DNA of 64,000 nucleotides, from contig JAZNAG010000089.1 of NCBI GenBank assembly GCA_045586405.1, positions 1 through 64,000 of the forward strand, in the 5' to 3' direction. This stretch comes from SIG607 sp045586405. Lineage in GTDB: Bacteria; Bacillota; Clostridia; Oscillospirales; Acutalibacteraceae. The position numbers and the translations under genes are program-made. Below the pieces are notes generated by a model. That model had not been told where the DNA came from and searched no databases. It saw only the letters and a list, made by a program, of their open reading frames with translations. Positions 1 through 7,898 of the stretch are shown here, one piece after another (positions within the stretch are counted from its first letter, which is position 1; the number at the start of each line of letters is the position of its first letter).

Positions 1-165
1 GAAATTGCATTAAAAGAGGCAAACGAAACAGGTAAATGGCTTGAAATGCTTTTTAAATCTGACTATATTAGTGTTGAAAAATATAAAGAGTTAAACAAGA
101 CTTGTTCTACAATTAGAATTTTACTTATTGCGTCAATTAAAACTGCTAAGGAGAATTCAAAATGA
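1..165 (+). CDS. four-helix bundle protein (S23/TIGR02436-like), 5' truncated
   Basis: The frame is open from base 1 to a TGA at 163-165 and gives the last 54 residues of a protein cut by the window edge. The text ALKEANETGKWLEML, followed by an I/L-rich helix ending in TAKEN, is the typical C-terminal part of the small four-helix bundle proteins first described as products of 23S rRNA intervening sequences. No biochemical role is established for most members. The stop overlaps the ATG of the next gene (ATGA at 162-165), so the two are probably translated in tandem. Confidence 0.7.
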   Translation, partial: EIALKEANETGKWLEMLFKSDYISVEKYKELNKTCSTIRILLIASIKTAKENSK

Positions 166-893
166 GTAATGCAAAATATATTAGCAGTATTCTATTTGAT
201 AATTCCTTAAGTGAGAACTCCTATCTGAATGATTTACCTATTATAAAATATCTTGCTGCTAATAAAGAACTAAAGTTTTCTTCTAATATTACTTTTTTTG
301 TGGGCGAGAACGGTACAGGTAAGTCCACCTTGCTTGAAGCAATTGCAGTTGCGTATGGTTTTAATGCTGAAGGCGGCACAAAAAACTTTTCTTTTTCTAC
401 TAAAGATACCCATTCGGAACTTTCCGAATATTTAACTTTAACTAAAAGAGATTTTGCAAAAGACGGTTTCTTTTTAAGAGCGGAAAGTTTATATAATGCC
501 GCAACATATATTGACGAGGTCAAAGCAACCCACAACTATGGGAATGTTTCTTTGCACAACCAATCGCACGGGGAAAGTTTTCTATCTATAGTACAAAATC
601 GCTTTAGCGGAAACGGTTTATATCTTTTAGACGAGCCCGAAGCGGCACTTTCTCCCATGCGTTTAATGACTTTAATTGTTGAAATAGATAGTCTGTTGAA
701 AAGCAATTCTCAATTTATAATTGCAACCCATTCACCGATTTTAATGGCATTTCCAAATGCAGAAATATTACAGTTTTCTGAATCAGGAATTGAAAAGGTG
801 AAATATTATGAAACTGAGCATTATAAAACAACAAAACTTTTTGTTGAGGAACCTGAGAAAATGATTCATCATTTAATTGGTTCTAATAATTGA
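162..893 (+). CDS. small AAA/ABC-type ATPase
   Basis: A 243-residue soluble ATPase of the AAA_21/SMC-like ABC class. Walker A is GENGTGKST (48-56), an ABC-signature-like SHGES lies near 135-139, Walker B with its catalytic Glu is LYLLDEPE (153-160), and an H-loop His is in IATHSP (about 190). It has no membrane segments and no visible partner domain. Stand-alone proteins of this size are common in Clostridia and lack an assigned function; some relatives belong to anti-phage or toxin modules, but no nuclease partner is in view here. It overlaps the upstream four-helix gene by 4 nt. A strong hairpin terminator follows at 951-981. Confidence 0.75.
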   Translation: MSNAKYISSILFDNSLSENSYLNDLPIIKYLAANKELKFSSNITFFVGENGTGKSTLLEAIAVAYGFNAEGGTKNFSFSTKDTHSELSEYLTLTKRDFAKDGFFLRAESLYNAATYIDEVKATHNYGNVSLHNQSHGESFLSIVQNRFSGNGLYLLDEPEAALSPMRLMTLIVEIDSLLKSNSQFIIATHSPILMAFPNAEILQFSESGIEKVKYYETEHYKTTKLFVEEPEKMIHHLIGSNN

Positions 894-949
894 AAATAAC
901 GGTTTTCAGGCACATTTAATTCGTGTCATTAAGTTCAAACTACCCAAAC

Positions 950-1057
950 GAAAATCCGTTCTCGTAAGAGGACGGATTTTTGTTTGTATTATTCACTATT
1001 TATTTTTCATCATTCATTATTCATTAAACGAGAACGGATTTTCAAATGAATAATGAA
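950..1057. repeat. overlapping inverted repeats (IR1 16 bp, IR2 13 bp)
   Basis: IR1 is a perfect 16-bp pair, 950-965 against 1028-1043 (GAAAATCCGTTCTCGT). IR2 is a perfect 13-bp pair, 1013-1025 against 1045-1057 (TTCATTATTCATT). They overlap, because the right arm of IR1 sits in the loop of IR2, and the left arm of IR1 is also the terminator arm at 951-963. The structures are therefore mutually exclusive in RNA. The AT-rich ATTCATTATTCAT motif is seen in intergenic repeats of gut Clostridia. Confidence 0.75.
951..981 (+). terminator. intrinsic terminator after the AAA ATPase gene
   Basis: A 13-bp stem (arms 951-963 and 968-980, GTAA loop, outer half AAAATCCGT/ACGGATTTT) runs into T residues. 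It lies 58 nt past the ATPase stop. Its 5' arm can also pair with a second copy at 1028-1043. Confidence 0.8.
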
Positions 1058-1063
1058 TAATTA

Positions 1064-1092
1064 TTGCGGCTTTGCCGCTTTTATGCTATAAT
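1064..1092 (+). promoter_or_regulatory. promoter of the ZIP transporter gene
   Basis: A -35 TTGCGG (1064-1069), 17-bp spacer and extended -10 TGCTATAAT (TATAAT at 1087-1092). A GCGGC-TTT-GCCGC hairpin overlaps the -35 and spacer. The start codon follows about 15 nt after the predicted transcription start. Confidence 0.6.
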
Positions 1093-1113
1093 ATACTTGA
1101 AGGCGGTGACGAG

Positions 1114-1863
1114 GTGAAAATAGTTATTCTTACTGCCATTGGCGTTGGTATGGCAACGGTAATAGGCGCTATAATTGGTTTTGCTTTTAAGAAAATATCT
1201 CATACTTTTTCGGATATTGTTATGTCATTTGCGGCAGGTATAATGCTTGCGGCGGCAATAATAGGACTTATTATACCCTCACTTGAATACGGTGGAAGAT
1301 ATGCAGTTGTTGTTACGGTGGCTGGTATATTTGTAGGCGCTGTGTGTATCAATTTGTTCGATAAATTTGTGCCGCATCTACACAGTCTTATTGGAACTAA
1401 AAATGAAGCGGAAAATTGTAAAGACTTAAACAAAGTTTTGCTTTTTGTAACAGCAATAGCTATACACAACTTGCCCGAAGGTATTGCTGCGGGAGTTGGT
1501 TTCGGCTCGGGGGATACCTCTAAGGCGTTTATTATTGCAGGGGGTATAGCTCTGCAAAATATACCTGAAGGTATGGTTATTATTTCACCTATGCTGTCAG
1601 CAGGGGTTTCACCTAAAAAGACCTTTATACTGGCTGCACTTACCGGTGTGGTAGAGGTGGTTGGTACATTTATAGGTTATTTTGCGGCAAGTATATCCTT
1701 TGTAGTTTTACCCTTTGCTCTTGCCTTTGCAGGCGGAACAATGCTTTATGTAATAAGCGATGAAATGATACCCGAAACCCATTCGCACGGACATGAGCGG
1801 GGCGCAACCTATGCCTTGCTTGTAGGTTTTTGTGTTATGCTTTTATTAGATTATGTAATTTGA
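1114..1863 (+). CDS. ZIP family metal transporter
   Basis: A 249-residue polytopic membrane protein that imports divalent metal (Zn, possibly Fe or Mn) into the cytoplasm. The ZIP hallmarks are the TM4 motif HNLPEGIAAGVGFGSG and the TM5 motif ALQNIPEGMVI, whose His, Asn, Glu and Gln residues form the binuclear metal site. About eight membrane segments can be read, and a His-rich tail HSHGHE lies near the C terminus. I chose GTG 1114 because AAGGCGG lies just upstream and the first helix begins at KIVILTAIG; an upstream in-frame TTG would start inside the promoter hairpin. The metal specificity is not decided by sequence alone. Confidence 0.88.
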   Translation: MKIVILTAIGVGMATVIGAIIGFAFKKISHTFSDIVMSFAAGIMLAAAIIGLIIPSLEYGGRYAVVVTVAGIFVGAVCINLFDKFVPHLHSLIGTKNEAENCKDLNKVLLFVTAIAIHNLPEGIAAGVGFGSGDTSKAFIIAGGIALQNIPEGMVIISPMLSAGVSPKKTFILAALTGVVEVVGTFIGYFAASISFVVLPFALAFAGGTMLYVISDEMIPETHSHGHERGATYALLVGFCVMLLLDYVI

Positions 1864-1864
1864 C

Positions 1865-1894
1865 AAAAAGACGGTTTGTAACCGCCTTTTTTTT
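1865..1894 (+). terminator. intrinsic terminator after the ZIP gene
   Basis: The stem AAAAGACGGTT/AACCGCCTTTT with one mismatch, a TGT loop and an eight-T tract directly follows the ZIP stop codon. Confidence 0.75.
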
Positions 1895-1919
1895 AATATA
1901 TATAATATGGGTGAGATAT

Positions 1920-2789
1920 ATGAAAATAATTGATTTACACTGCGATACTCTTGATAAGCTAAAAGACGGAAATTATAGTTTCAAAGAAAATAATGGACAC
2001 ATAAGCGAAAATGGGCTGATTTCGGGCGGTTATATCGCCCAGTGCTTTGCGGTGTATACTCCGTCAGAAATTAAAGGTGAAGCGGCCACAAAATATTTTA
2101 CTGAGAAGTGCCAAATTTTCGACAATAATATTTCAAACAAAACGGGTAGTGTATCGGCGGTTTTAACGGTAGAAAACGGTGAATTTTTAAATAACAATAT
2201 TGATAATCTGAGTCTTGCTAAAAATCAAAAAGTGCGTTTTTTGGGGCTTACTCATAACGGCGAAAACTGTCTCGGCTTTCCTTGTTCGGCTGATAAAACG
2301 GAGCATCTTTTGCCCCTTAAAAAATTCGGCAGGGAGGTTGTTGACGCTATAAATTCTACCGATATATTTGTAGATGTTTCGCATTTAAGCCTTGGCGGCT
2401 TTATGTCGGTTGCCGAAATTTCAAAAAAGCCGTTTGTGGCCTCGCATTCGGCAAGTGACACTCTTTTCGGGCATCACAGAAATCTTACTGATGAGCAAAT
2501 AAAAATTATTGGAAATATGGGCGGAATAATAGGCGTGGTGTTTTACTCATACTTTTTAAACGGTACCGATAAAACCGAAATTTGCGATATTCTGCGCCAT
2601 ATTCAGCATTTTATAAATGTGGGTGGAGAAGATATTATCGCACTTGGCAGTGATTTTGACGGTATGAGCTGTAATCTTGAAATAAAAAACGCATCAGAAA
2701 TGCAAAAGCTTTCCGATGCGCTGACTCGAAGATTTGGTTTTAATATTGCCGAAAAAATATGTTATAAAAACGCTATGAGATTTATTTAA
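1920..2789 (+). CDS. membrane dipeptidase (peptidase M19 family)
   Basis: A 289-residue zinc dipeptidase of the renal dipeptidase fold. HCDTL (HxD) at residues 7-11 supplies the first metal ligands, VENGE the bridging Glu, and VDVSHL and ASHSASD the later His ligands; ALGSDFDG near the end is the conserved TIM-barrel signature. No signal peptide is seen, so it should act in the cytoplasm on dipeptides. The start is ATG 1920, preceded by GGGTGAG at short spacing; longer in-frame extensions run back into the ZIP gene terminator. The gene converges on the next one and their stop codons overlap, leaving no room for a terminator. Confidence 0.9.
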   Translation: MKIIDLHCDTLDKLKDGNYSFKENNGHISENGLISGGYIAQCFAVYTPSEIKGEAATKYFTEKCQIFDNNISNKTGSVSAVLTVENGEFLNNNIDNLSLAKNQKVRFLGLTHNGENCLGFPCSADKTEHLLPLKKFGREVVDAINSTDIFVDVSHLSLGGFMSVAEISKKPFVASHSASDTLFGHHRNLTDEQIKIIGNMGGIIGVVFYSYFLNGTDKTEICDILRHIQHFINVGGEDIIALGSDFDGMSCNLEIKNASEMQKLSDALTRRFGFNIAEKICYKNAMRFI

Positions 2790-3451
2790 TCAATATTTCT
2801 TATATGCTCAAAATCATTAAGGGTTTCGGCGACGGGGGAAATAAGGGTTCCTTCTTCACCTTTAAATTCTATAATAGAAATTGATGTGCATTTGGGACGA
2901 AGGGTGCCCAGAACAAAGGGAAAGGGAAGGGAAAAAATATGAGAAAGAACAGCACTTGAAGAGCCGCCGTGACTGGTTAAGACTACCGTATCGTTATTCT
3001 CTTTTAAAACGCGGTAATAGTTGCCGTCACGTAAATAGCCTAAGGTTTCAAGAAACTCATCAAAGTTTTTTGAAACCTTATCAAAATAAGAGATAATCTT
3101 ATTATTGCAAAAAGGCTCTTCAGCTCGCCAATTTTCATTTAAAAATGGCAAATTATCGTTTGCCATTTTATTAGTGGTATCCCAAGGATGACCGTCGGCA
3201 AAAATTGGGTTTTCGTCTATAGAACCCCAAGAAATTTCTCTCATAAAATCGCATTTTTCTATTTCTAAACCGAACTTTTCTGCTATGTACTGCGCAGTTT
3301 GTGTGGCACGGCCTTGGGGAGAAGAATATATATGCACGATTTTCTCGTTTTTAAGGCGCTCTGCCATAGCTTTTGCCTGCTTGTGACCAAGTTCGGTAAG
3401 ACAGTCATTTTTATAGTCGGGGTGTCCGTGGCGCACAAAAATTATTCTCAT
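2786..3451 (-). CDS. histidine phosphatase family protein
   Basis: A 221-residue phosphoglycerate-mutase-like phosphatase. The N-terminal FVRHGHPDY carries the catalytic RHG, followed by LTELGHKQA, the SSPQGRATQTA phosphate-pocket Arg, and a second catalytic His in VVLTSHGGSS. The family includes broad sugar-phosphate phosphatases and cofactor-dependent mutases; the substrate cannot be told from sequence. It lies 20 nt downstream of the GH43 gene on the same strand and is probably cotranscribed with it. That suggests, but does not prove, a role in sugar-phosphate handling. Confidence 0.88.
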   Translation of the reverse strand: MRIIFVRHGHPDYKNDCLTELGHKQAKAMAERLKNEKIVHIYSSPQGRATQTAQYIAEKFGLEIEKCDFMREISWGSIDENPIFADGHPWDTTNKMANDNLPFLNENWRAEEPFCNNKIISYFDKVSKNFDEFLETLGYLRDGNYYRVLKENNDTVVLTSHGGSSSAVLSHIFSLPFPFVLGTLRPKCTSISIIEFKGEEGTLISPVAETLNDFEHIRNID

Positions 3452-3471
3452 AATAATTATTCCTTATAAGA

Positions 3472-4329
3472 TTAAATATAGTTCAATGAAATGGTATCGC
3501 CGTTGTCTATAATCTCGGTAAAGTGGGGACGTTCAAAATTTGCCGTGTTGGGTGAATGGAAGGTAAGGTAAAGCTTATCTTCTTTTTTGAAAATCATACC
3601 GTGTCCGCCGTCACTGTCTATAAGCGGAATTAAATGAGTTATGTCGGCACCGATTTCACCGCCGTTGAATTTTACAAGCAGTTCGGCATATTTTCCGTTA
3701 ATAAAGGAAGACCATATCATAAGCAGTTCGTCGGTTTTGGTTCGGTACATAAAAGGACCGTCGGTAACATAGTGAGCCGCAGCGGTAACGCTTGATACAC
3801 CTGGACAACTTGAAGCCGAAAAGATAGTTACTACCTCGCCGACAGTTTTGGATAAATCGTCACTAAGTTTTACGTAGCAAATTGTTCCGTCAACTATCTG
3901 TGTATGCTCGTGGCAGAAAACCATATAGGGAGTACCGTCTTTACTTATGTAAAAGGTGCCGTCAAGACATTCCCAGCCCTCAGGCGTTACGGCGCCGTTA
4001 CTGTGGGGAACAAAGGGGCCTTTTGGACTGTCGGCTCTTAAAATATAGGTGCCTCTTAAGTTGTCTTCCTTAGTAAAGGTGGCGAACATATAATATTTGT
4101 CACCGTATTTATGTACTTCGGGTGCCCAGTTTGCGCCCCTGTTCATATTGAATTTTTCTGAATTAAAACATTCGGTGGGCTCACTCCAATTCTCAAGGTC
4201 GTCTGACACATAAACATCAAAACCACCTGATTTCATAGCAAAGTTTTTAGCCCTTGAGCCGTACATATAATATTTTCCGTCATCAGTTAAAATGAACGGA
4301 TCACGAATATGAATATCAGAACATTTCAT
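3472..4329 (-). CDS. glycoside hydrolase family 43 protein
   Basis: A 285-residue five-bladed beta-propeller glycosidase, probably an arabinosidase or xylosidase acting on plant-derived oligosaccharides. The N-terminal HIRDPFIL holds the catalytic-base Asp of GH43, YYMYGSR follows, and ECLDGTFY supplies the second Asp. The position where many GH43 members have the general-acid Glu (EGP) reads TDGPFMYR here, an Asp. There is no signal peptide, so the enzyme is predicted to be cytoplasmic and to act on imported oligosaccharides. It is the first gene after the promoter at 4363-4391 and is followed by the phosphatase gene. Confidence 0.82.
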   Translation of the reverse strand: MKCSDIHIRDPFILTDDGKYYMYGSRAKNFAMKSGGFDVYVSDDLENWSEPTECFNSEKFNMNRGANWAPEVHKYGDKYYMFATFTKEDNLRGTYILRADSPKGPFVPHSNGAVTPEGWECLDGTFYISKDGTPYMVFCHEHTQIVDGTICYVKLSDDLSKTVGEVVTIFSASSCPGVSSVTAAAHYVTDGPFMYRTKTDELLMIWSSFINGKYAELLVKFNGGEIGADITHLIPLIDSDGGHGMIFKKEDKLYLTFHSPNTANFERPHFTEIIDNGDTISLNYI

Positions 4330-4362
4330 AAAACAAACTCCTAAAATAATCTTTATACAATT

Positions 4363-4391
4363 ATTATACTGTTATTATCCTAAAAAAACAA
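4363..4391 (-). promoter_or_regulatory. promoter of the GH43-phosphatase operon
   Basis: On the minus strand, TTGTTT (plus 4386-4391), 17-bp spacer and TATAAT (plus 4363-4368). Confidence 0.6.
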
Positions 4392-4413
4392 GACCTATAA
4401 CATAACCTTTTCC

Positions 4414-4442
4414 TTGACTTTTTTACGGCTTTGTGTTATGAC
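4414..4442 (+). promoter_or_regulatory. promoter of the YgjV-like gene
   Basis: TTGACT (4414-4419), 17-bp spacer, TATGAC (4437-4442), 28 nt before the ATG; divergent from the GH43 promoter. Confidence 0.5.
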
Positions 4443-4470
4443 ATATTTATCTTTTATAAGGGGATAAAAA

Positions 4471-5010
4471 ATGGAAAATTATGAAATAATCGCACAGGCT
4501 ATCGGCATTGTTGCAATGGCTTTTAATATAATTTCTTATCAGGGTAAAAAACAGTCTACGGTTATTGCGCTTCAACTTATCGGCGGCGCTCTTTTTGCCG
4601 TGAATTTTTTAATGCTTGGTGCAATTGTGGGCGGTTTGCTTAATATAATTGCTACCCTTAGAGCTGTGGTTTTTCTTTTTAAGGATAAGCTAAAGGCTGA
4701 TAGTATACCTTGGTTTATATTCTTCGTTTCAACCTACATAACGGTGTATATTTTAAATTTTACTCTTTTTGGCAAAGAACCCACCTTATTTAACCTTATA
4801 ATTGAAATCCTGCCGGTTATCGGTATGACAGCGCTTAATATAGGCTTTCGCCTTAAAAACGCCTCAGACGTTAGAAAATGCGGCCTTATTTGTTCGCCTG
4901 CCTGGCTTATTTATAACATAGCTGCAGGCTCATACGGCGCTATAATCTGTGAATCAATTACCCTTGTTTCTATTTTTGTGGGAATGTTACGCCACGATAG
5001 AAAAAAGTGA
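4471..5010 (+). CDS. YgjV family inner membrane protein
   Basis: A 179-residue integral membrane protein with about six hydrophobic segments. The N-terminal run AQAIGIVAMAFNIISYQ and the following GGALFAVNFLMLGA are typical of the YgjV (Imp-YgjV) family, whose function is unknown. No catalytic residues are recognisable. The start ATG follows AAGGGGA. It is a single-gene unit between its own promoter and the hairpin at 5021-5048. Confidence 0.75.
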   Translation: MENYEIIAQAIGIVAMAFNIISYQGKKQSTVIALQLIGGALFAVNFLMLGAIVGGLLNIIATLRAVVFLFKDKLKADSIPWFIFFVSTYITVYILNFTLFGKEPTLFNLIIEILPVIGMTALNIGFRLKNASDVRKCGLICSPAWLIYNIAAGSYGAIICESITLVSIFVGMLRHDRKK

Positions 5011-5020
5011 TAAAGTGAAG

Positions 5021-5050
5021 AAAAAACCACCCGAAAGGGTGGTTTTTTTA
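5021..5050. terminator. bidirectional terminator
   Basis: A perfect 12-bp stem AAAAAACCACCC/GGGTGGTTTTTT with GAAA tetraloop lies between the convergent YgjV-like and SGNH-like genes. It can serve both strands. Confidence 0.85.
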
Positions 5051-5064
5051 TGTTTGAATTTGTC

Positions 5065-6126
5065 TTATTGTTTTGATGAAAATAGTTCAGAATTTTCATT
5101 TTTAAAAATAGAAATCATTTCCCTAAGGTCTTGACCTACAGTTTGTCGATTGTCTTCTTTTATTAAGTATGTGCTGTTTTGCATTTCAGTTGCCATCCAG
5201 TTGTTGATATGCTTTCCGTAATGAGTTGTATCTCTGTAATTATCCAGGTCGGTTATTATTGGTGCGGCTTGGAAATCATATACTTTACAATTCTTCTGTT
5301 CTGCTAATTCGTAAAAATACTCTTTTGCATTGATATATGTTTCAAAGTAACCGCTGTCTTGCGCTGTACACCAAAACAGTGCGGAATAAGGGGGGAAAAA
5401 CAAAATATGCTCGCCTTTTTCGGTATCAATATTTTCGAAAAATACAGAGATAGTATTTTTGAGGTTTTGCTCGAGATTATTCAAATCAACTTGAGAAACA
5501 TTATAAGAATTATTTAAGTAGTTCTTTATTACTGTTTGGCGGCTGCATTTATGGTCGTCACTCCAATCATCCAGTAAGTCAATATTAGTTTTCTTGGATA
5601 AAAAAGAAGGTACTTTATCAAACTTACTTAACACAGAGGTACATATTCCTAAAGGTAAATAACGTAGCCATGTTTTATAACTGATCATATATCTTAAGTT
5701 TGAAATAGGATCATTTTTAAACATATATTCTTCATTTTTCGAATCACCGAGTGTGCGAAACGAACTTATATCTATACAAATATAAAAACGTGAGGCTTTA
5801 TTAGAATTATATGCCAAATTGAGATAATCGATGGTTTCTGCAGCGTTCATACCGGAAACACCTATTTTAAGCACTTCTCCACCAAGTGTTTCTTCAAAAT
5901 GAGGAACATCAAAGTTTTGTGTCATTGAAGAACCTAAAATGATAGTATCATAGTTTTGGTTTTTCACCAAGCCGGGAGCAACATAACGACTTGCAAGAAA
6001 ATAAGTGTTATCTTTAACCCTAAATTGAAATCCCGGATCAACAATATAAGTGATAGTAGATAATAAGAGCACAATAGCAAGTACGATTGCAGTGAAAGAA
6101 ATTATCCATTTTTTTGCACTAATCAT
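5065..6126 (-). CDS. membrane-anchored SGNH/DltD-like O-acyltransferase partner
   Basis: A 353-residue protein with one N-terminal membrane anchor (about 8-27) and an extracytoplasmic domain. LGSSMTQNF near residues 65-73 is the GDSL-type nucleophile block, and DTTHYG near 305 gives the paired Asp/His, so an SGNH triad can be proposed. Proteins of this architecture (AlgJ/AlgX/DltD-like) work with an MBOAT protein to transfer acyl groups to cell-surface polymers. The MBOAT gene lies 18 nt upstream on the same strand, which supports that role. The polymer that is modified is not known. Confidence 0.75.
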   Translation of the reverse strand: MISAKKWIISFTAIVLAIVLLLSTITYIVDPGFQFRVKDNTYFLASRYVAPGLVKNQNYDTIILGSSMTQNFDVPHFEETLGGEVLKIGVSGMNAAETIDYLNLAYNSNKASRFYICIDISSFRTLGDSKNEEYMFKNDPISNLRYMISYKTWLRYLPLGICTSVLSKFDKVPSFLSKKTNIDLLDDWSDDHKCSRQTVIKNYLNNSYNVSQVDLNNLEQNLKNTISVFFENIDTEKGEHILFFPPYSALFWCTAQDSGYFETYINAKEYFYELAEQKNCKVYDFQAAPIITDLDNYRDTTHYGKHINNWMATEMQNSTYLIKEDNRQTVGQDLREMISIFKNENSELFSSKQ

Positions 6127-6144
6127 ATAATTGTATCCTCCTTT

Positions 6145-7578
6145 TTAAAAATTAAAGTAAATGAAAACGCTTTCTCTTGACAAGAAGATTAGAGATAGAG
6201 CAAATAGAATTGCTGTAAAAATATAGTGTTTTCGGTCTACTTTAAAGTTTTCAAAAAGATAAACACTGTTTTTGCAAAGGAATACTACCAAAAATAGAGT
6301 TAGCAATAATCCAAACACATATAAGTAATCAATTATTGATGGGAAATTTATTAAACCGTCTAAAGCAATAGAAGCAACTTGGCTTAAGCCTATATTACCA
6401 AAATTGAGCATACCCTTGTAAACGGTAATGGCTTCACCAAAACTTTCGGCACGGAAGAGAACCCATAAAGCATTGACGGTCATAAACGTTAAAAATACAC
6501 GTATTTTATGAGGAACAAATTCTAATTGTTTTTTAAATAAACGCTCAATCAATACAATAATACCATAGGCGCAACCCCAGATAATGAAGGTCCAGTCGGC
6601 ACCATGCCAAATACCGCTTACTAAAAAGGTGAGGAACAGGTTTATGCAAGTACGTGTAATGCCTTTGCGATTTCCGCCTAATGGTTTATATATGTACGAT
6701 GAAAGTGCACGACCTAAAGTAATATGCCATCTTCTCCAAAAAACAGTGGCACTTTCGGATTTATAAGGGGAGAGGAAGTTATATGTTATATCAATATTAA
6801 ACATTTTTCCTAAACCTATAGCCATATCAGAGTAACCGGAGAAATCAAAATAGATTTGTAAAGTGTAACTTAACGAGGTTACCCAACCCGCAGCAAGACT
6901 TAAATTAGCCATACCAAAGCCATTGTCAACGAATAATGCAACTGTATCGGCAATAACCGCTTTCTTAAACATACCTATAGAAAACATATATAAACCTGAT
7001 GCAAAGTTTGAAGCATTGAACTTGCGTTTTGCTTCGTCTCTGAATTGAGGTATTATTTCATGATAGAGTACAATAGGACCTGCTACTAGTTGTGGGAAAA
7101 AGGTAACAAATAGGGCGTAGTTAAAAAAAACGTCAAGTTTTTCTTCTTTTTTATATATAGAAATAAGGAACGAAAGTTGTTGGAAGGTGAAAAAAGAAAT
7201 ACCTAAAGGTAATAATAAATTTTTTAATAAAAAATCTGTTTTTGCAATATAGTTTAGATTCTCTATGAAAAAATCATAATATTTATAGTACCCAAGTAGT
7301 GCTATATTAAAGCAAATTCCCACCGTAAGCCAAATACGGGAAACAAGGGTATTTTTGGACAAAAATTTTTCAATAAGGTATCCCACAAAATAATTTACAA
7401 CAACTGAAGATAAAATAAGAGGAAGGTACTTAATATTGTTATAACTGTAGAAAAATAGTGAAGCGATTATTAGGAAAATTCGTTGCCATAAAGGATTTTT
7501 TAGGTTTTGCAAGGCAAAGTAACCAATAAGTACAACAGGAAGAAAAAGAAATATAAATGCAAAAGAAGAATATATCAT
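6145..7578 (-). CDS. MBOAT family O-acyltransferase
   Basis: A 477-residue polytopic membrane protein of the AlgI/DltB class that moves acyl groups across the membrane for O-acylation of surface polysaccharide or teichoic acid. Family marks are FPQLVAGPIVLY, YFDFSGYSDMAIGLG, FWRRWHITLG and the catalytic His in GIWHGADWTFIIWG. I chose the ATG at 7578 (MIYSSFAFIF) because GGTGA precedes it at 5 nt; six extra codons upstream from a TTG are possible. It heads a two-gene unit with the SGNH partner. Its promoter contains a palindrome, so the adjacent XRE protein may repress it. Confidence 0.88.
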   Translation of the reverse strand: MIYSSFAFIFLFLPVVLIGYFALQNLKNPLWQRIFLIIASLFFYSYNNIKYLPLILSSVVVNYFVGYLIEKFLSKNTLVSRIWLTVGICFNIALLGYYKYYDFFIENLNYIAKTDFLLKNLLLPLGISFFTFQQLSFLISIYKKEEKLDVFFNYALFVTFFPQLVAGPIVLYHEIIPQFRDEAKRKFNASNFASGLYMFSIGMFKKAVIADTVALFVDNGFGMANLSLAAGWVTSLSYTLQIYFDFSGYSDMAIGLGKMFNIDITYNFLSPYKSESATVFWRRWHITLGRALSSYIYKPLGGNRKGITRTCINLFLTFLVSGIWHGADWTFIIWGCAYGIIVLIERLFKKQLEFVPHKIRVFLTFMTVNALWVLFRAESFGEAITVYKGMLNFGNIGLSQVASIALDGLINFPSIIDYLYVFGLLLTLFLVVFLCKNSVYLFENFKVDRKHYIFTAILFALSLIFLSRESVFIYFNF

Positions 7579-7596
7579 TATATCACCCAATATCAA

Positions 7597-7625
7597 ATTA
7601 TACTCAATATTTTGAGTATAGTCAA
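7597..7625 (-). promoter_or_regulatory. MBOAT promoter with palindromic operator in the spacer
   Basis: Minus-strand TTGACT (plus 7620-7625), exactly 17-bp spacer, TATAAT (plus 7597-7602). The spacer is largely filled by the palindrome ATACTCAA-TATT-TTGAGTAT (7600-7619), which also overlaps the -10. A dimeric repressor bound here would block RNA polymerase. The divergent XRE gene starts 43 nt away. Confidence 0.7.
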
Positions 7626-7661
7626 GACGTTGAGCATGATAATATTAAAATGGTGATTAAA

Positions 7662-7862
7662 ATGATTTCATATAAACCTTTTTATGAGATGCTTTTCAAA
7701 AAAGGAATAACTGAATACAACCTCATTTTTAAGCAAGGGTTTTCTGCAAATACATTACATAGAATGAAAAAAGGCGAAGCAATAAACACGAAAACTCTTG
7801 ATGCACTTTGTTACACACTTGATTGTGAAGTAAGCGATATAATTAAATTTGAAAAAGAATAG
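7662..7862 (+). CDS. small XRE/HTH_26 transcriptional regulator
   Basis: A 66-residue Cro/CI-type helix-turn-helix protein and nothing else. The pattern KGITEYNL...GFSANTLHRMKKGE...LDALCYTLDCEVSDIIKF is that of the widespread minimal HTH_26 family. The start is ATG 7662 because GGTGAT sits just upstream; ATG 7650 has no ribosome site. It is divergent from the MBOAT operon and the only regulator nearby. The palindrome between them is its most likely binding site, making it a candidate repressor of the O-acylation operon and of itself (inference). Confidence 0.85.
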   Translation: MISYKPFYEMLFKKGITEYNLIFKQGFSANTLHRMKKGEAINTKTLDALCYTLDCEVSDIIKFEKE

Positions 7863-7898
7863 CACCCAATTCCGTTTGTGAAAAGGGTGCTGTTTTTT
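7861..7898 (+). terminator. terminator after the XRE gene
   Basis: Arms AGCACCC (7861-7867) and GGGTGCT (7885-7891), followed by a T tract. The left arm overlaps the stop codon of the XRE gene. Confidence 0.75.
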
